A stretch of 64,000 nt of DNA from GCA-2698665 sp047611265 (GCA_047611265.1 JBLFWM010000003.1:1-64000), one strand, 5' to 3'; counted from the stretch's first letter, positions 15,868 to 25,487 are shown. The notes: generated by a model not told the origin, from the sequence alone. Numbers and translations: made by a program.

Positions 15868-16213
15868 TGTTAAGAACATAAAATTGACTGGATTTGTAAA
15901 AGCTATTTTAAAAAATGAGTATCCTTTGTATATGTCTAAAGACTTTTCATCTAAGATCATGAAAAAGATTAATAAGCCTGTTCGAGAATATAGTTTTTTT
16001 AACTATGGTTTGCGAATAGCTAGCGCAATGACATTTGCGGTTATTACTTTGTTTGTAATGGATAACGTATTTACTGATAAAATTCAATATTCTAAATCTA
16101 GCACTATTAATCAGGAAATTTTATCACCAACAAGGAATGTTGCTAATCAGATGGAAAAATGTGAAGATGCTAAAGATAGCATCCAATCATCTGATCGCTT
16201 AAAATGTAAATGA
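15860..16213 (+). CDS. rseA: short RseA/MucA-like anti-sigma factor
   Basis: I take the ATG at 15860, which overlaps the rpoE stop (ATGAATGA); a TTG two codons earlier is less likely. The 117-aa product has a short cytoplasmic part containing SKDFSSKIMKKIN, which resembles the end of the RseA sigma-binding domain. One membrane helix follows at about residues 48-66, then a periplasmic tail of about 45 residues. E. coli RseA is 216 aa. The usual N-terminal LSALMDGE-type helix is missing, so the call rests on position and topology more than sequence. It lies between rpoE and degP with no rseB. Cleavage by a DegS-like protease and by RseP (gene at 48681) would be the expected release route. Confidence 0.65.
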   Translation: MNDVKNIKLTGFVKAILKNEYPLYMSKDFSSKIMKKINKPVREYSFFNYGLRIASAMTFAVITLFVMDNVFTDKIQYSKSSTINQEILSPTRNVANQMEKCEDAKDSIQSSDRLKCK

Positions 16214-17631
16214 CAAGAAACATTTCGCTTAAAAATATATTATCAATTAATACTATAGCTCTAGTATTATTCTTCTATTCAAACTCATTGCATGCAAACC
16301 CGGCCTTTCCTAATTTCACTGATGTTGTAGAGAAAAATATACCTGCTGTAGTAATTGTCCATGCGACAAAAAAGATGAATTCTGCTGCAAGTGTCATGCC
16401 GGACATGTCTAATATACCTGATGAATTCAAACCGTTTCTCGATAAATTTTTTGATGAAAACAAAAATAATGATAGCCCAAAAAGACAGGCACCAAATTTT
16501 GGTTCTGGATTCATATTATCTAGTGATGGTTATATAATGACTAATAATCATGTGATATCAAACGCTGATGAAATAAAAATTACTCTCAGTGATCAAACAG
16601 AATTAAAAGCTGTTCTGATTGGAGCGGATCCTAGAAGTGATCTAGCATTGCTTAAAGTAGAAGCAGAAAATTTACCAGTCGTATCTGTTGGTACTTCAGA
16701 AAATCTCAAAGTTGGTGAGTGGGTGCTCGCGATAGGATCACCATTTGGGTTTGAGCATACGGTTACTGCCGGTATAGTTAGCGGAAAGAAGAGGAGTTTG
16801 CCTAACGAAAGCTATGTGGGATATCTTCAAACTGATGTTGCAATAAATCCAGGAAATTCTGGCGGCCCTTTATTTAATTTAAATGGAGATGTTGTAGGAG
16901 TTAATGCTCAAATTTATACTAGATCCGGCGGGTTTATGGGCGTTTCTTTCGCGATACCGGCAGAGACGTTAACAAATGTTTATAATCAACTTAAAAATGA
17001 TGGAAAAGTTAAGAGAGGCTGGTTAGGCGTTTTTATTCAGGAAGTAGATCAAGACTTGGCTAAGAGTTTTGGACTGGATAAGCCTAAAGGCGCAGTTATA
17101 GCTAAAATATTAGATAAAAGTCCAGCTCAAAAAGCTGATTTTCAGCAAGGTGACGTTATATTGATGTATGACGGTAAGGATGTATTGAGATCAAAAGACC
17201 TTCCTTTACTGGTAGGGTCTACATTAGTTAACTCAACTATCAAGGTCAAATTATTACGTAATAGAAAAATTATTGAAAAGTATGTGTTGATTGAAGAACT
17301 ACCAGAAGATGATTTAATTGCTAGCATGAAAGAAGAAAAGGTTGAGGAGACCAGTATTTCTGGGATCACTGTTAGTAATATTGCTGAAAATACAAAGAAA
17401 ATGCTCAATATTTATGGAGGCGTCAAGGTTGACAAAGTATCTGCTTCACAGCTAAATAGCTCTAAGATACAAATTAATGATGTTATTACGCATATAAATA
17501 ATCAACCTGTATACAATACTGCTGATTTTGATAAAAAAGTTAAAAGTCTTGAAAAGAATACTTTGGCTAACCTTTTGGTTTACCGAAATACCAATCCTAT
17601 ATATCTTGCAATAAAAATTCTAAATGATTGA
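16210..17631 (+). CDS. degP: Do-family periplasmic serine protease (DegP/MucD type)
   Basis: 473 aa. A signal peptide (about residues 1-30, ending SLHANP) is followed by a trypsin-like domain with triad His (TNNHVI), Asp (RSDLALLKV) and Ser (NPGNSGGPL), then two PDZ domains (about 280-365 and 385-470). The family degrades or chaperones misfolded periplasmic proteins. In the sigma-E operon it matches MucD of Pseudomonas. The start overlaps the anti-sigma stop as ATGA. Because no degS is visible here, this enzyme might also start RseA cleavage, which is inference. Confidence 0.95.
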   Translation: MTRNISLKNILSINTIALVLFFYSNSLHANPAFPNFTDVVEKNIPAVVIVHATKKMNSAASVMPDMSNIPDEFKPFLDKFFDENKNNDSPKRQAPNFGSGFILSSDGYIMTNNHVISNADEIKITLSDQTELKAVLIGADPRSDLALLKVEAENLPVVSVGTSENLKVGEWVLAIGSPFGFEHTVTAGIVSGKKRSLPNESYVGYLQTDVAINPGNSGGPLFNLNGDVVGVNAQIYTRSGGFMGVSFAIPAETLTNVYNQLKNDGKVKRGWLGVFIQEVDQDLAKSFGLDKPKGAVIAKILDKSPAQKADFQQGDVILMYDGKDVLRSKDLPLLVGSTLVNSTIKVKLLRNRKIIEKYVLIEELPEDDLIASMKEEKVEETSISGITVSNIAENTKKMLNIYGGVKVDKVSASQLNSSKIQINDVITHINNQPVYNTADFDKKVKSLEKNTLANLLVYRNTNPIYLAIKILND

Positions 17632-17664
17632 TGTTTACTATTTGTTCGCTATTATATAGAGGAC

Positions 17665-19452
17665 ATGGAAAACATAAGAAATATCTCTATTATCGCTCAT
17701 ATTGATCATGGAAAATCGACTTTAGCAGACCGATTAATTGAAAAATATGGAACCATGTCTTCGCGTGACATGAAAGATCAAGTTCTTGACTCTATGGATT
17801 TAGAAAGAGAGAGAGGTATTACTATTAAAGCCCAAACAGTATCTTTGAATTATAAAAAAGATAATGAGGTTTATAAAATTAATGTTATAGATACGCCTGG
17901 GCATGTAGACTTTTCATATGAAGTCTCGAGATCTTTATCTGCATGTGATGGCGCGCTACTTATTGTTGACGCCTCACAAGGAATAGAAGCGCAAAGCATT
18001 GCTCATACCAACCTTGCCATAGATCTTGGATTAAAAATAATACCCGTCATAAATAAAATTGATTTACCCTCAGCAGACATACCAGCTGTTAGAAAAGATT
18101 TAGTTGATTTTTTAAATGTAAACGATGAGGATATAATAGAGGTAAGTGCTAAAACAGGAATGGGGGTAGAAAATATTTTTGACCATGTTGTAGCTAAAAT
18201 TCCGCCTCCGAAAGAAACTAATGATGATCACTCAAAAGCTTTCATTATAGATTCTTGGTTTGATAATTATTTAGGAGTTGTTGTATTAGTTAAAGTTGTT
18301 AGTGGCAAAATAAGTCCAAAACAAAAAATTAAAGTATTATCGAATGGCAAAGATTTCTTAATAGATAAAGTTGGGATATTTACCCCTAAAATTACATATT
18401 TGTCAGAATTAAATGCAGGTGACGTTGGATTCATTATTGCATCTATTAAAAACTTAGATGCCGCACCAGTGGGCGATACAATTGTTGACTCAAAGGCATT
18501 AAACCCTGTCCCATTGCCTGGATTTGAGCATATTCAGCCCCGTGTTTTTTCTGGGTTTTATCCAATTGATGCTCAAAATTATCAAGAATCACGAAAAGCA
18601 TTGGATAAATTATCATTAAACGATAATTCGTTTACCTATGAACCAGAAAATTCTGATTCACTTGGACATGGCTTTAGATGTGGATTTCTCGGATTGCTCC
18701 ATATGGAAATTATCAGAGAGCGTTTATCTAGAGAATACAATTTAGATTTACTTATGACAGTTCCCTCTGTTACTTATAAAGTTGAAATTAAAGATGGAAC
18801 TATAATTGAGGTTAAAAGCCCTAAAGATTTGCCAGATGAAAATCAGATCAAAGCATTCTTAGAGCCAATTGCAGAAATAAATATTATTACTCCAGCTGAT
18901 TATCTTGGGCCTATAATTGAACTATGCATTAAGAAGAGGGCTTCTCAAACTAACCTTCAATATAGAACAAATTCTGTTGAAATATCTTTTGAAATCCCAT
19001 TATCTGAAATAATTTATGATTTTTTTGATAAATTAAAATCATGTACAAAAGGCTATGCCTCATATGACTATACTATTATTGATTATGTTGAAAGTAAGAT
19101 GATAAAGTTAGATATACTGGTAAATAAGAAAAAGGTGGATGCACTGTCTCAAATTCTCCATAAAGAAAATTCTGACAAGAAAGCACGGGAATTAATTGAT
19201 AATCTTAAAGAGTTAATACCAAGACAAATGTTTGAAATATCTATACAGGGATGCATTGGTGCCAAGGTTCTTGCGTCAACATCAGTTAGAGGGTTTAGAA
19301 AAGATGTTACGGCAAAGTTATATGGTGGAGATGCTACCCGTAAAATGAAATTATTAAAGAAACAAAAAGAAGGTAAAAAGAAGATGAAAAAAATTGGAAC
19401 CGTAGAAATTCCTAAAGAAGCATTCTATGAATTTATGATGCCTAAGAAATAA
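17665..19452 (+). CDS. lepA: elongation factor 4 (LepA)
   Basis: 595 aa translational GTPase: G1 AHIDHGKST, switch/G3 DTPGHVDFSYEV, and G4 NKID in the N-terminal domain. EF-G-like domains III and V and the LepA-specific C-terminal domain follow, ending KEAFYEFMMPKK. It acts on stalled or initiating ribosomes (back-translocation or 30S maturation are proposed). It has a close GAGGA Shine-Dalgarno. lepA-lepB-rnc-era-recO is the conserved gammaproteobacterial order and probably one transcript. Confidence 0.97.
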   Translation: MENIRNISIIAHIDHGKSTLADRLIEKYGTMSSRDMKDQVLDSMDLERERGITIKAQTVSLNYKKDNEVYKINVIDTPGHVDFSYEVSRSLSACDGALLIVDASQGIEAQSIAHTNLAIDLGLKIIPVINKIDLPSADIPAVRKDLVDFLNVNDEDIIEVSAKTGMGVENIFDHVVAKIPPPKETNDDHSKAFIIDSWFDNYLGVVVLVKVVSGKISPKQKIKVLSNGKDFLIDKVGIFTPKITYLSELNAGDVGFIIASIKNLDAAPVGDTIVDSKALNPVPLPGFEHIQPRVFSGFYPIDAQNYQESRKALDKLSLNDNSFTYEPENSDSLGHGFRCGFLGLLHMEIIRERLSREYNLDLLMTVPSVTYKVEIKDGTIIEVKSPKDLPDENQIKAFLEPIAEINIITPADYLGPIIELCIKKRASQTNLQYRTNSVEISFEIPLSEIIYDFFDKLKSCTKGYASYDYTIIDYVESKMIKLDILVNKKKVDALSQILHKENSDKKARELIDNLKELIPRQMFEISIQGCIGAKVLASTSVRGFRKDVTAKLYGGDATRKMKLLKKQKEGKKKMKKIGTVEIPKEAFYEFMMPKK

Positions 19453-19454
19453 CC

Positions 19455-20195
19455 ATGGATTTTACATTACTCTTAATAATAATTACTTTATTTTCTGGAC
19501 TACTATTGCTTCTGAGTAAAATCTTTGCAGGCGATATATACTCTAGTGAGATATATTTATTTTTCTCTTCATTTTTTCCTATACTTTTATTTGTTTTAGT
19601 ATTTCGCTCTTTCATTATTGAGCCATACAGAATTCCTTCAGGTTCCATGATACCAACACTGGTAGTAGGTGACTTTATTTTAGTAAAAAAATATGAATAT
19701 GGAATTAGACTGCCAGTATCAAATTACAAGATAATTGATAATAGTAAACCAGTTCGTGGAGATGTTATAGTATTTCAATATCCTCAAGATAAAAGAATTA
19801 ACTATATTAAGCGAGTTATTGCTTTGCCGGGTGATTATATTGAATATCTTAATAAAGTAGTTTATATTAATGGTGAAAAATATACACAATTTAGTACCTC
19901 AGAAAGCTTGGTGTCAGCGGAAGATTTAGGTGATAGCGTTGTTGTGAATGAAAGCAATAATCTAATAAAATACAATGTCATGAAGAATAATGACAGAGGC
20001 CAAGATTTTAGTTATACCGTTCCAGATAAGACATATTTTGTTTTAGGTGATAATAGAGATAATAGTAATGATAGTCGTTACTGGGGGCCTGTTCCTGAAG
20101 AAAATTTAATAGGAAAAGCTTTCTTTATATGGATGTACTGGAATACAGATAGTTCATATTCAATATTAGAACGCGTTGGATCATCAATAGAGTAA
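19455..20195 (+). CDS. lepB: signal peptidase I
   Basis: 246 aa. Two N-terminal membrane helices (about 3-20 and 36-52) are followed by box B with the catalytic Ser, PSGSMIPTL (Ser about 61), and box D with the catalytic Lys, YIKRVIALPGDYIE (Lys about 117). Box E is GDNRDNSNDSRYWGPV. It removes signal peptides of Sec- and Tat-exported proteins at the inner membrane. It is shorter than E. coli LepB (324 aa) because the beta-domain insert is reduced. It starts 2 bp after lepA. Confidence 0.96.
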   Translation: MDFTLLLIIITLFSGLLLLLSKIFAGDIYSSEIYLFFSSFFPILLFVLVFRSFIIEPYRIPSGSMIPTLVVGDFILVKKYEYGIRLPVSNYKIIDNSKPVRGDVIVFQYPQDKRINYIKRVIALPGDYIEYLNKVVYINGEKYTQFSTSESLVSAEDLGDSVVVNESNNLIKYNVMKNNDRGQDFSYTVPDKTYFVLGDNRDNSNDSRYWGPVPEENLIGKAFFIWMYWNTDSSYSILERVGSSIE

Positions 20196-20197
20196 AA

Positions 20198-20899
20198 ATG
20201 TCAAAAAAAGACGATATAAATATTTCTGCAGAAAAAATAAATAAATTAATTGGTTATAAATTTGAGAATAAAAGACTCTTAATTGAATCATTTACTCATA
20301 AAAGTATTTCAGAAAATAATTATGAAAGACTAGAGTTTTTAGGGGACGCGGTATTACAGCTTATTATTACTAAAAATCTTTATACAACATATCCGGATAT
20401 AGATGAGGGAACTTTGTCTAGAGAGAAACAGTCTATCGTCAGTAAGAAAATAATTTCAAAAATATCACTAGAACTCAAACTCATTGATTTTTTAATTGCA
20501 AAAAATTTAGATTTAAATAGTAGCTTATCATTAAAAAATACTATAGCTGCAAATATGATTGAGTCATTAATAGGTGCTGTATTTTTAGATAGTAATTATT
20601 CTGTATGCGAAGACATTGTTTCAAAAATATTCTCTAAACATTTAGTAGTGAAAAAAAATATTGGGGTTAAAGATTCAAAAACATTACTTCAGGAGCATAT
20701 GCAGTCACTGAATAAACCACTTCCATTATATACAACTACACATATGGAAGGGCCGCCACATCAGCCAGGATTTAAAATAACTTGTCAAATATCTATATAT
20801 AAAGAAACATTTGAGTCTAAATCTGTTACTGTTCGAGAAGGTCAACAAACAGTATCAAAAATAATACTAGATAAGATTAATAATGAAAAAAAAATATAA
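20198..20899 (+). CDS. rnc: ribonuclease III
   Basis: 233 aa. The RNase III signature is ERLEFLGDAVLQ at about residues 44-55, with the second acidic cluster near ANMIESLIGAVFLD. A C-terminal dsRNA-binding domain covers about 155-230 (DSKTLLQEHMQ...). It processes rRNA precursors and structured mRNAs. The gene is 2 bp after lepB and overlaps era by 17 bp. Confidence 0.96.
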   Translation: MSKKDDINISAEKINKLIGYKFENKRLLIESFTHKSISENNYERLEFLGDAVLQLIITKNLYTTYPDIDEGTLSREKQSIVSKKIISKISLELKLIDFLIAKNLDLNSSLSLKNTIAANMIESLIGAVFLDSNYSVCEDIVSKIFSKHLVVKKNIGVKDSKTLLQEHMQSLNKPLPLYTTTHMEGPPHQPGFKITCQISIYKETFESKSVTVREGQQTVSKIILDKINNEKKI

Positions 20900-21770
20900 T
20901 ATATCAATTGTTGGTCAAAGTAATACTGGAAAATCTACATTAATTAATTATCTATGCGATAAATATGTGACAGCTGAAAGTAAAAAACTTCAGACAACCA
21001 GAGTTAATCTATATAACTCAGTATCACTTAATGGTATGGATATCAATTTCATAGATACCCCAGGGGTCTCGTTGCAAAATAATGATTTGCTTTCTACATC
21101 TATGAAAAATGCATATATTAAGACACTAGAGTCTATTGACTTGCTTCTCCTTATGATAGATATCGATAATACAGATTTAAAATATGAAGATGCAATACTA
21201 AATTTAGCTAATGTTGCTAAGACTAATGTCGTCATGCTTATCAATAAGATTGATCTTGCGGAAGATGATCTATCTGAGTTAGAGAATTTAAAATCAAGGA
21301 TATCTAAAAACTATAGTTTAGAACTATATTTTATGTCTCTTAAATCTAAGCAAGGTGTGACGCAGATGGTAAACGGTATCTGCAAAATTCTTGAAACCAA
21401 ACCTCCTTTGCATAAAAAAAATATTATTCCAGTAAACCAAAAAATTGTTTCTATGCAAGAAATTATAAGAGGGGTCATTATCGAGTTGACACATGGTGAA
21501 GTACCATACGATACAGCTGTGCATATTGAGACTCATGTGGCTAAAAAGAAGATCATTGAGATTAATGCAAATATTTATGTAAATAAAGAAAACCAGAAAA
21601 AAATTATAATCGGAAAGAGTGGGTCAATGATTAAAAAGATTGGGATCGAGTCTAGATCAAAGTTAGAATTAATTCATAGTAAGCAATTTTATATCTCATT
21701 AAAAGTACTGGTTAAAGAAAACTGGAAAAATAACTATATATTACTTAAAGAGATTGGTTATATAGATTGA
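20883..21770 (+). CDS. era: GTPase Era
   Basis: 295 aa. G1 GQSNTGKST, G3 DTPGVS, G4 NKID, then a C-terminal KH domain with the GXXG-like GKSGSMIKKIG segment that binds the 3' end of 16S rRNA. It is involved in 30S maturation. The start lies inside the end of rnc, and the stop overlaps the TTG start of recO, so translation of the three genes is probably coupled. Confidence 0.97.
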   Translation: MKKKYNISIVGQSNTGKSTLINYLCDKYVTAESKKLQTTRVNLYNSVSLNGMDINFIDTPGVSLQNNDLLSTSMKNAYIKTLESIDLLLLMIDIDNTDLKYEDAILNLANVAKTNVVMLINKIDLAEDDLSELENLKSRISKNYSLELYFMSLKSKQGVTQMVNGICKILETKPPLHKKNIIPVNQKIVSMQEIIRGVIIELTHGEVPYDTAVHIETHVAKKKIIEINANIYVNKENQKKIIIGKSGSMIKKIGIESRSKLELIHSKQFYISLKVLVKENWKNNYILLKEIGYID

Positions 21771-22450
21771 ATAATACCCTTATAAACTCATTTATAATCC
21801 ACTCCAGACCTTATAGTGAAAACAGCATGATATATGATATTTTGACTGAAACTAATGGGTTGATGTCTGTAATAGCAAAAGGAGTAAAAAGAAAAAAAGA
21901 TGGTTTATCTATGCAGCCTTTTAAAGAGCTGCAACTAACTTTTACAAAATCTTCATTGCCATTATTGACAAAATATGATGTTTTAACATCATATGGGAAA
22001 GTATATAAGAGTTATATGTTGGAAGGGCTATATTTTAATGAATTAATATATAAATTTATTCCTAGAAATGAACCATTACCGTCATTATTTTCTCTTTATA
22101 AAGATCACTTGTCATATATGAATAATGGAGAATATGAGTCATGGTTAATCTTGTTAAGGTTTGAATTTTTCTTTTTAAAAGAAATAGGGTATCAGCTTAA
22201 TCATGTATATTTAGAAAATTATGTTGTTAACCCAAATATTTTATATTTTTATGAATATGGATCAGGCTTTAAAGAAGCAAAAAATGTTAACGATAATATT
22301 ATTACAATCTCTGGAAAATGTTTAGATAATTTACTAGAAAAAAAATTCGATAAAATTATTGATACTAAGAATACCAGGCTTATAATTAAAAAAATTATTA
22401 AACATATATTAGGAGATAAGGATATAAAAAGTTACGATATATTGGGTTAA
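21767..22450 (+). CDS. recO: DNA repair protein RecO
   Basis: 227 aa from a TTG start that overlaps the era stop (TTGA). The N-terminal OB fold begins NSFIIHSRPYSENSMIYDIL with the typical VIAKGVKRKK. The C-terminal helical domain has no zinc-binding Cys cluster, as in E. coli RecO. It promotes RecA loading with RecR (10830) and DNA annealing. pdxJ, which often follows recO, is absent; lpxH converges with a 4-bp overlap. Confidence 0.92.
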   Translation: MNNTLINSFIIHSRPYSENSMIYDILTETNGLMSVIAKGVKRKKDGLSMQPFKELQLTFTKSSLPLLTKYDVLTSYGKVYKSYMLEGLYFNELIYKFIPRNEPLPSLFSLYKDHLSYMNNGEYESWLILLRFEFFFLKEIGYQLNHVYLENYVVNPNILYFYEYGSGFKEAKNVNDNIITISGKCLDNLLEKKFDKIIDTKNTRLIIKKIIKHILGDKDIKSYDILG

Positions 22451-23169
22451 GAAAGATTATTCTTATCAATTATTATTTTACTATCACTTATTTTTAGTAC
22501 GAAGCTTTTGTCATACCAGTCACCCAGAACTATTCTTTTATATTCTTTCTCTCCTGAGATAATTTTATGAATATTTGGTCTATGAGTATGCCCATGAATA
22601 ATCATATCTACATCATGTTTTTTTAACTGATTGATAACTTCGTCATTATTAACATCCATAATTACTTCATTCTTGGTATCAGTCTCAGAAAGACTTTTAG
22701 CTCTAAGCATTTTTGCAAGATTTATTCTTTCCTCTAATGATTTTTTGAGCATCTCATTTTGCCATGAAGCAGATCTAACCATAGCCCTAAATTTTTGATA
22801 TTCAATATCATCAATGCACAGCGTATCTCCATGCATTAATAGTATTTTTTTACCATGAAGTTCTATCACTGTTGGATCTTTTAAAAACTTCATTCCATGA
22901 TGGTTACAAAATTTTTCAGATACCATGAAATCACGGTTTCCTTGCATAAAATACACAGGAACATCATTAGATTTTTTTTTGATACTACTAAAGACTTCTC
23001 TGAGACCATCTCCAGGATCATCATCTCCAACCCAATATTCAACAAAGTCACCCAGTATATACAGTGACTCTATATCTGACTCAAGGTTACCCAAGAGGTT
23101 TATAAAATATTTTATTACCTTAGGTCTATCTTTATCAAGATGTAGATCTGAGATAAACATAGTAGTCAT
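22447..23169 (-). CDS. lpxH: UDP-2,3-diacylglucosamine diphosphatase
   Basis: 240 aa calcineurin-like phosphoesterase with all metal-site motifs: SDLHLDKDRP, GDFVEYWVGDD, GNRDFMV, HGDTLCIDD and HGHTHRP. It hydrolyses UDP-2,3-diacylglucosamine to lipid X in lipid A synthesis on the inner leaflet. The other lipid A genes (lpxD, lpxA, lpxB) are about 30 kb downstream. It lies 3 bp after the cyclophilin gene on the minus strand, as is common in Gammaproteobacteria. Confidence 0.95.
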   Translation of the reverse strand: MTTMFISDLHLDKDRPKVIKYFINLLGNLESDIESLYILGDFVEYWVGDDDPGDGLREVFSSIKKKSNDVPVYFMQGNRDFMVSEKFCNHHGMKFLKDPTVIELHGKKILLMHGDTLCIDDIEYQKFRAMVRSASWQNEMLKKSLEERINLAKMLRAKSLSETDTKNEVIMDVNNDEVINQLKKHDVDMIIHGHTHRPNIHKIISGEKEYKRIVLGDWYDKSFVLKISDSKIIIDKNNLS

Positions 23170-23172
23170 AAT

Positions 23173-23772
23173 TTATTCTTCGATAACCTCAACTTTTTCA
23201 ACAACAATGGGTTCTTGCGGAACATCACCATGCCCACCTGTATTGCCTGTAGATACAGTCCCTATGTTTTCAACTATGTCCATTCCTTCGACAACTTCAC
23301 CAAATACACAATAGCCATAACCATCAGGGGCATTTTTTTTATCTAGAAAGTCATTATCTTTTAGGTTAATAAAAAATTGTGATGTAGCTGAGTGGGGGTC
23401 ACTTGTTCTTGCCATTGCTACCGTACCTTTCTTATTACTTAAGTCATTATTAGATTCATTGACAACTGGTGCATTGGATACAAATTCTGACATGTCAGGC
23501 ATTAAACCACCACCTTGTACCATGAAATTTTGTATTACCCTATGAAAAATTGTCCCATTATAATTACCATTTTCAGTATAATTAAGAAAATTCTTAACAG
23601 TTTCAGGGGCCTTATCTGAGAATAATTTTATTACAATATTCCCTTTTGTTGTAGTAAGTTTTATCAATTTAGTTTCCTCTCCATGATTAATTTTATGTAT
23701 ACTGTCGCCGTAACAAGATGATATAGTTATACAAATCAATGCAACAGTAGAAAGGTATGTATTTCTTATCAT
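23173..23772 (-). CDS. cyclophilin-type peptidyl-prolyl isomerase, exported
   Basis: 199 aa. An N-terminal hydrophobic signal ends in Ile-Ser-Ser-Cys (Cys20), plausibly a lipobox. The cyclophilin domain shows FHRVIQNFMVQGGG, VAMARTSDPHSATSQFFINL and YCVFGEVVEGMDIVE. It catalyses proline cis-trans isomerisation, here most likely in the periplasm. It resembles PpiA/PpiB; I leave the symbol open because localisation rests on the lipobox reading. The short C-terminal tail is acidic and Val-rich. Confidence 0.93.
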   Translation of the reverse strand: MIRNTYLSTVALICITISSCYGDSIHKINHGEETKLIKLTTTKGNIVIKLFSDKAPETVKNFLNYTENGNYNGTIFHRVIQNFMVQGGGLMPDMSEFVSNAPVVNESNNDLSNKKGTVAMARTSDPHSATSQFFINLKDNDFLDKKNAPDGYGYCVFGEVVEGMDIVENIGTVSTGNTGGHGDVPQEPIVVEKVEVIEE

Positions 23773-23818
23773 CTTAATTTTTTAATTCTGAATCATATTA
23801 TAGTAAATACATCATATC

Positions 23819-25174
23819 ATGACCATAAAAATATTTAATACAATTAATAGAAAAAAGGAAATATTCAAGCCTGTTAAACCTGGCAGTGCTTCCATGTATG
23901 TTTGTGGTCCTACGGTATATAGTCATCCCCATATAGGTAACGCCAGGGCAGCTCTAGTTCCAGATATATTATTTAGATTATTAAAAAGAAAATATGACAA
24001 CGTCACCTATATTAGGAATATCACAGATGTTGATGATAAAATTTCAGATGCTGCTTTTAAACAAAATAAGACAGTTTATGAAATAAGCGAAACATTTATT
24101 AAAATTTATCAAGATAATATGGCTTCATTGGATATTCTTGAACCGACATATCAGCCAAAAGTTACTGATAATATGCCTAGCATAATAAGCACAATTGAAA
24201 AAATACTAAAAAATGGTTTTGCTTATATATCAGAAAATCATGTTTTATTTGATACTAGTAAGTACAAAAAGTATGGAGAATTATCGAAACGTGCTTTAGA
24301 TGAAATGATTGATGGAGCTCGCATCGAGGTAGCTGACTATAAGAAGTCGCCTAGAGATTTTATATTATGGAAACCTTCTAATGATGATCAGCCTGGCTGG
24401 CAAAGCCCCTGGGGTTTAGGTAGACCAGGATGGCATATTGAATGCACATCAATGATTAAGAATATTATTGGAAATGATAATACTTTGGATATCCATGGAG
24501 GAGGGAATGATCTTATTTTCCCCCATCATGAAAATGAGATTGCCCAGGGAAGCTGCATGTCCTCGTCTAAGTATTGTAATTATTGGTTTCATAATGGAAT
24601 TGTTTTAGTGAATAAAAAGAAAATGTCAAAATCTTTAGGTAATGTTATTTTACTCGAAGATCTTCTGAAAAATAATAAATCCAATTCAATTAGACTAGCA
24701 TTACTTTCAGCTCATTACCGACAGCCCTTAAATTGGTCTGACTCAACTTTAATAGAATCTAATAATCTCATAAAGAAATTTTCTAGTTTAGCGAGATCAT
24801 ATGCAGGTGATATTAATCAGTATGATAACTTAGATAATGAAATCATTGATATTCTTTCCGATGATTTAAATACTCCTGAAGCAATCAAACATCTTTCTGA
24901 ATTAGCTAAGGCAGCAAAGACTAATGAAAAGGATTTAGCGTCTCTAATAGTGTCTTCAAAGTTTATAGGTATAAATCTTCTGGCCCATAATACGTCTATT
25001 TTGAAGACCATAGATGAAGGATTGATAAAATCTTTGATAGAGGAAAGAGTTGAAGCAAGAAGTTCGGGTGACTTTAAAAAAGCTGATGAAATCAGAGATA
25101 AGTTGTCATCTATGGGTATTTTAATAAAAGATTTGGAAGGTGAGACTGTTTGGGACTATAATCCAGACAACTAA
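23819..25174 (+). CDS. cysS: cysteinyl-tRNA synthetase
   Basis: 451 aa class I synthetase. The HIGH motif is HPHIGNARAA at about residues 34-43, and KMSKS is KKMSKSLGN at about 266-274. The Cys/His zinc ligands include CGPTVYSH, WHIECTS and HHENE. It charges tRNA-Cys in the cytoplasm. No Shine-Dalgarno is visible, but TATTAT/TATAGT stretches lie about 20 bp ahead, so the 5' leader is short. The tRNA cluster follows directly. Confidence 0.97.
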   Translation: MTIKIFNTINRKKEIFKPVKPGSASMYVCGPTVYSHPHIGNARAALVPDILFRLLKRKYDNVTYIRNITDVDDKISDAAFKQNKTVYEISETFIKIYQDNMASLDILEPTYQPKVTDNMPSIISTIEKILKNGFAYISENHVLFDTSKYKKYGELSKRALDEMIDGARIEVADYKKSPRDFILWKPSNDDQPGWQSPWGLGRPGWHIECTSMIKNIIGNDNTLDIHGGGNDLIFPHHENEIAQGSCMSSSKYCNYWFHNGIVLVNKKKMSKSLGNVILLEDLLKNNKSNSIRLALLSAHYRQPLNWSDSTLIESNNLIKKFSSLARSYAGDINQYDNLDNEIIDILSDDLNTPEAIKHLSELAKAAKTNEKDLASLIVSSKFIGINLLAHNTSILKTIDEGLIKSLIEERVEARSSGDFKKADEIRDKLSSMGILIKDLEGETVWDYNPDN

Positions 25175-25199
25175 TAATTTCAATAATCTTATCTATAGG

Positions 25200-25205
25200 T
25201 ATAAT
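25200..25205 (+). promoter_or_regulatory. TATAAT -10 box upstream of the tRNA cluster
   Basis: TATAAT with TTTCAA 16 bp upstream (25178-25183) as a weak -35, about 12 bp before tRNA-Pro. This is a plausible promoter for the tRNA genes in the cysS-to-tRNA gap. Confidence 0.4.
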
Positions 25206-25217
25206 ATGCATATATCG

Positions 25218-25291
25218 CGGGGTGTAGCGCAGCTTGGTAGCGCGGCTGGTTTGGGACCAGTAGGTCGTAGGTTCGAATCCTATCACCCCGA
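25218..25291 (+). tRNA. tRNA-Pro (anticodon TGG)
   Basis: Cloverleaf with acceptor CGGGGTG/CACCCCG, anticodon loop TTTGGGA in the stem GCTGG/CCAGT region, and T-arm GGTTCGAATCC; discriminator A. CCA is not encoded. Confidence 0.95.
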
Positions 25292-25296
25292 ATTTT

Positions 25297-25370
25297 GCGC
25301 CTGTAGCTCAGTGGATTAGAGTACATCGCTACGAACGATGGGGTCGGAGGTTCGAGTCCTTCCAGGCGCA
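25297..25370 (+). tRNA. tRNA-Arg (anticodon ACG)
   Basis: Acceptor GCGCCTG/CAGGCGC, D-arm AGCTCAGTGGATTAGAGT, anticodon stem CATCG/CGATG with loop CTACGAA, T-arm GGTTCGAGTCC, discriminator A. The A34 is expected to be deaminated to inosine. CCA is not encoded. Five bases separate it from tRNA-Pro. Confidence 0.95.
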
Positions 25371-25404
25371 AGTATAAAGATCCATGTTAGAATTATTATA
25401 ACGT

Positions 25405-25479
25405 GGTGAGTGTAGCTCAGTTGGTTAGAGCCCTGGTTTGTGGTACCAGTTGTCGTGGGTTCGAATCCCATCATTCACC
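25405..25479 (+). tRNA. tRNA-His (anticodon GTG)
   Basis: Acceptor GTGAGTG/CATTCAC with the extra G(-1) opposite C73 that marks tRNA-His; anticodon loop TTGTGGT; T-arm GGGTTCGAATCCC. CCA is not encoded (the sequence after C73 is CAAA). A TATAAC lies just upstream and may be a separate -10. Confidence 0.95.
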
Positions 25480-25487
25480 CAAATTTT

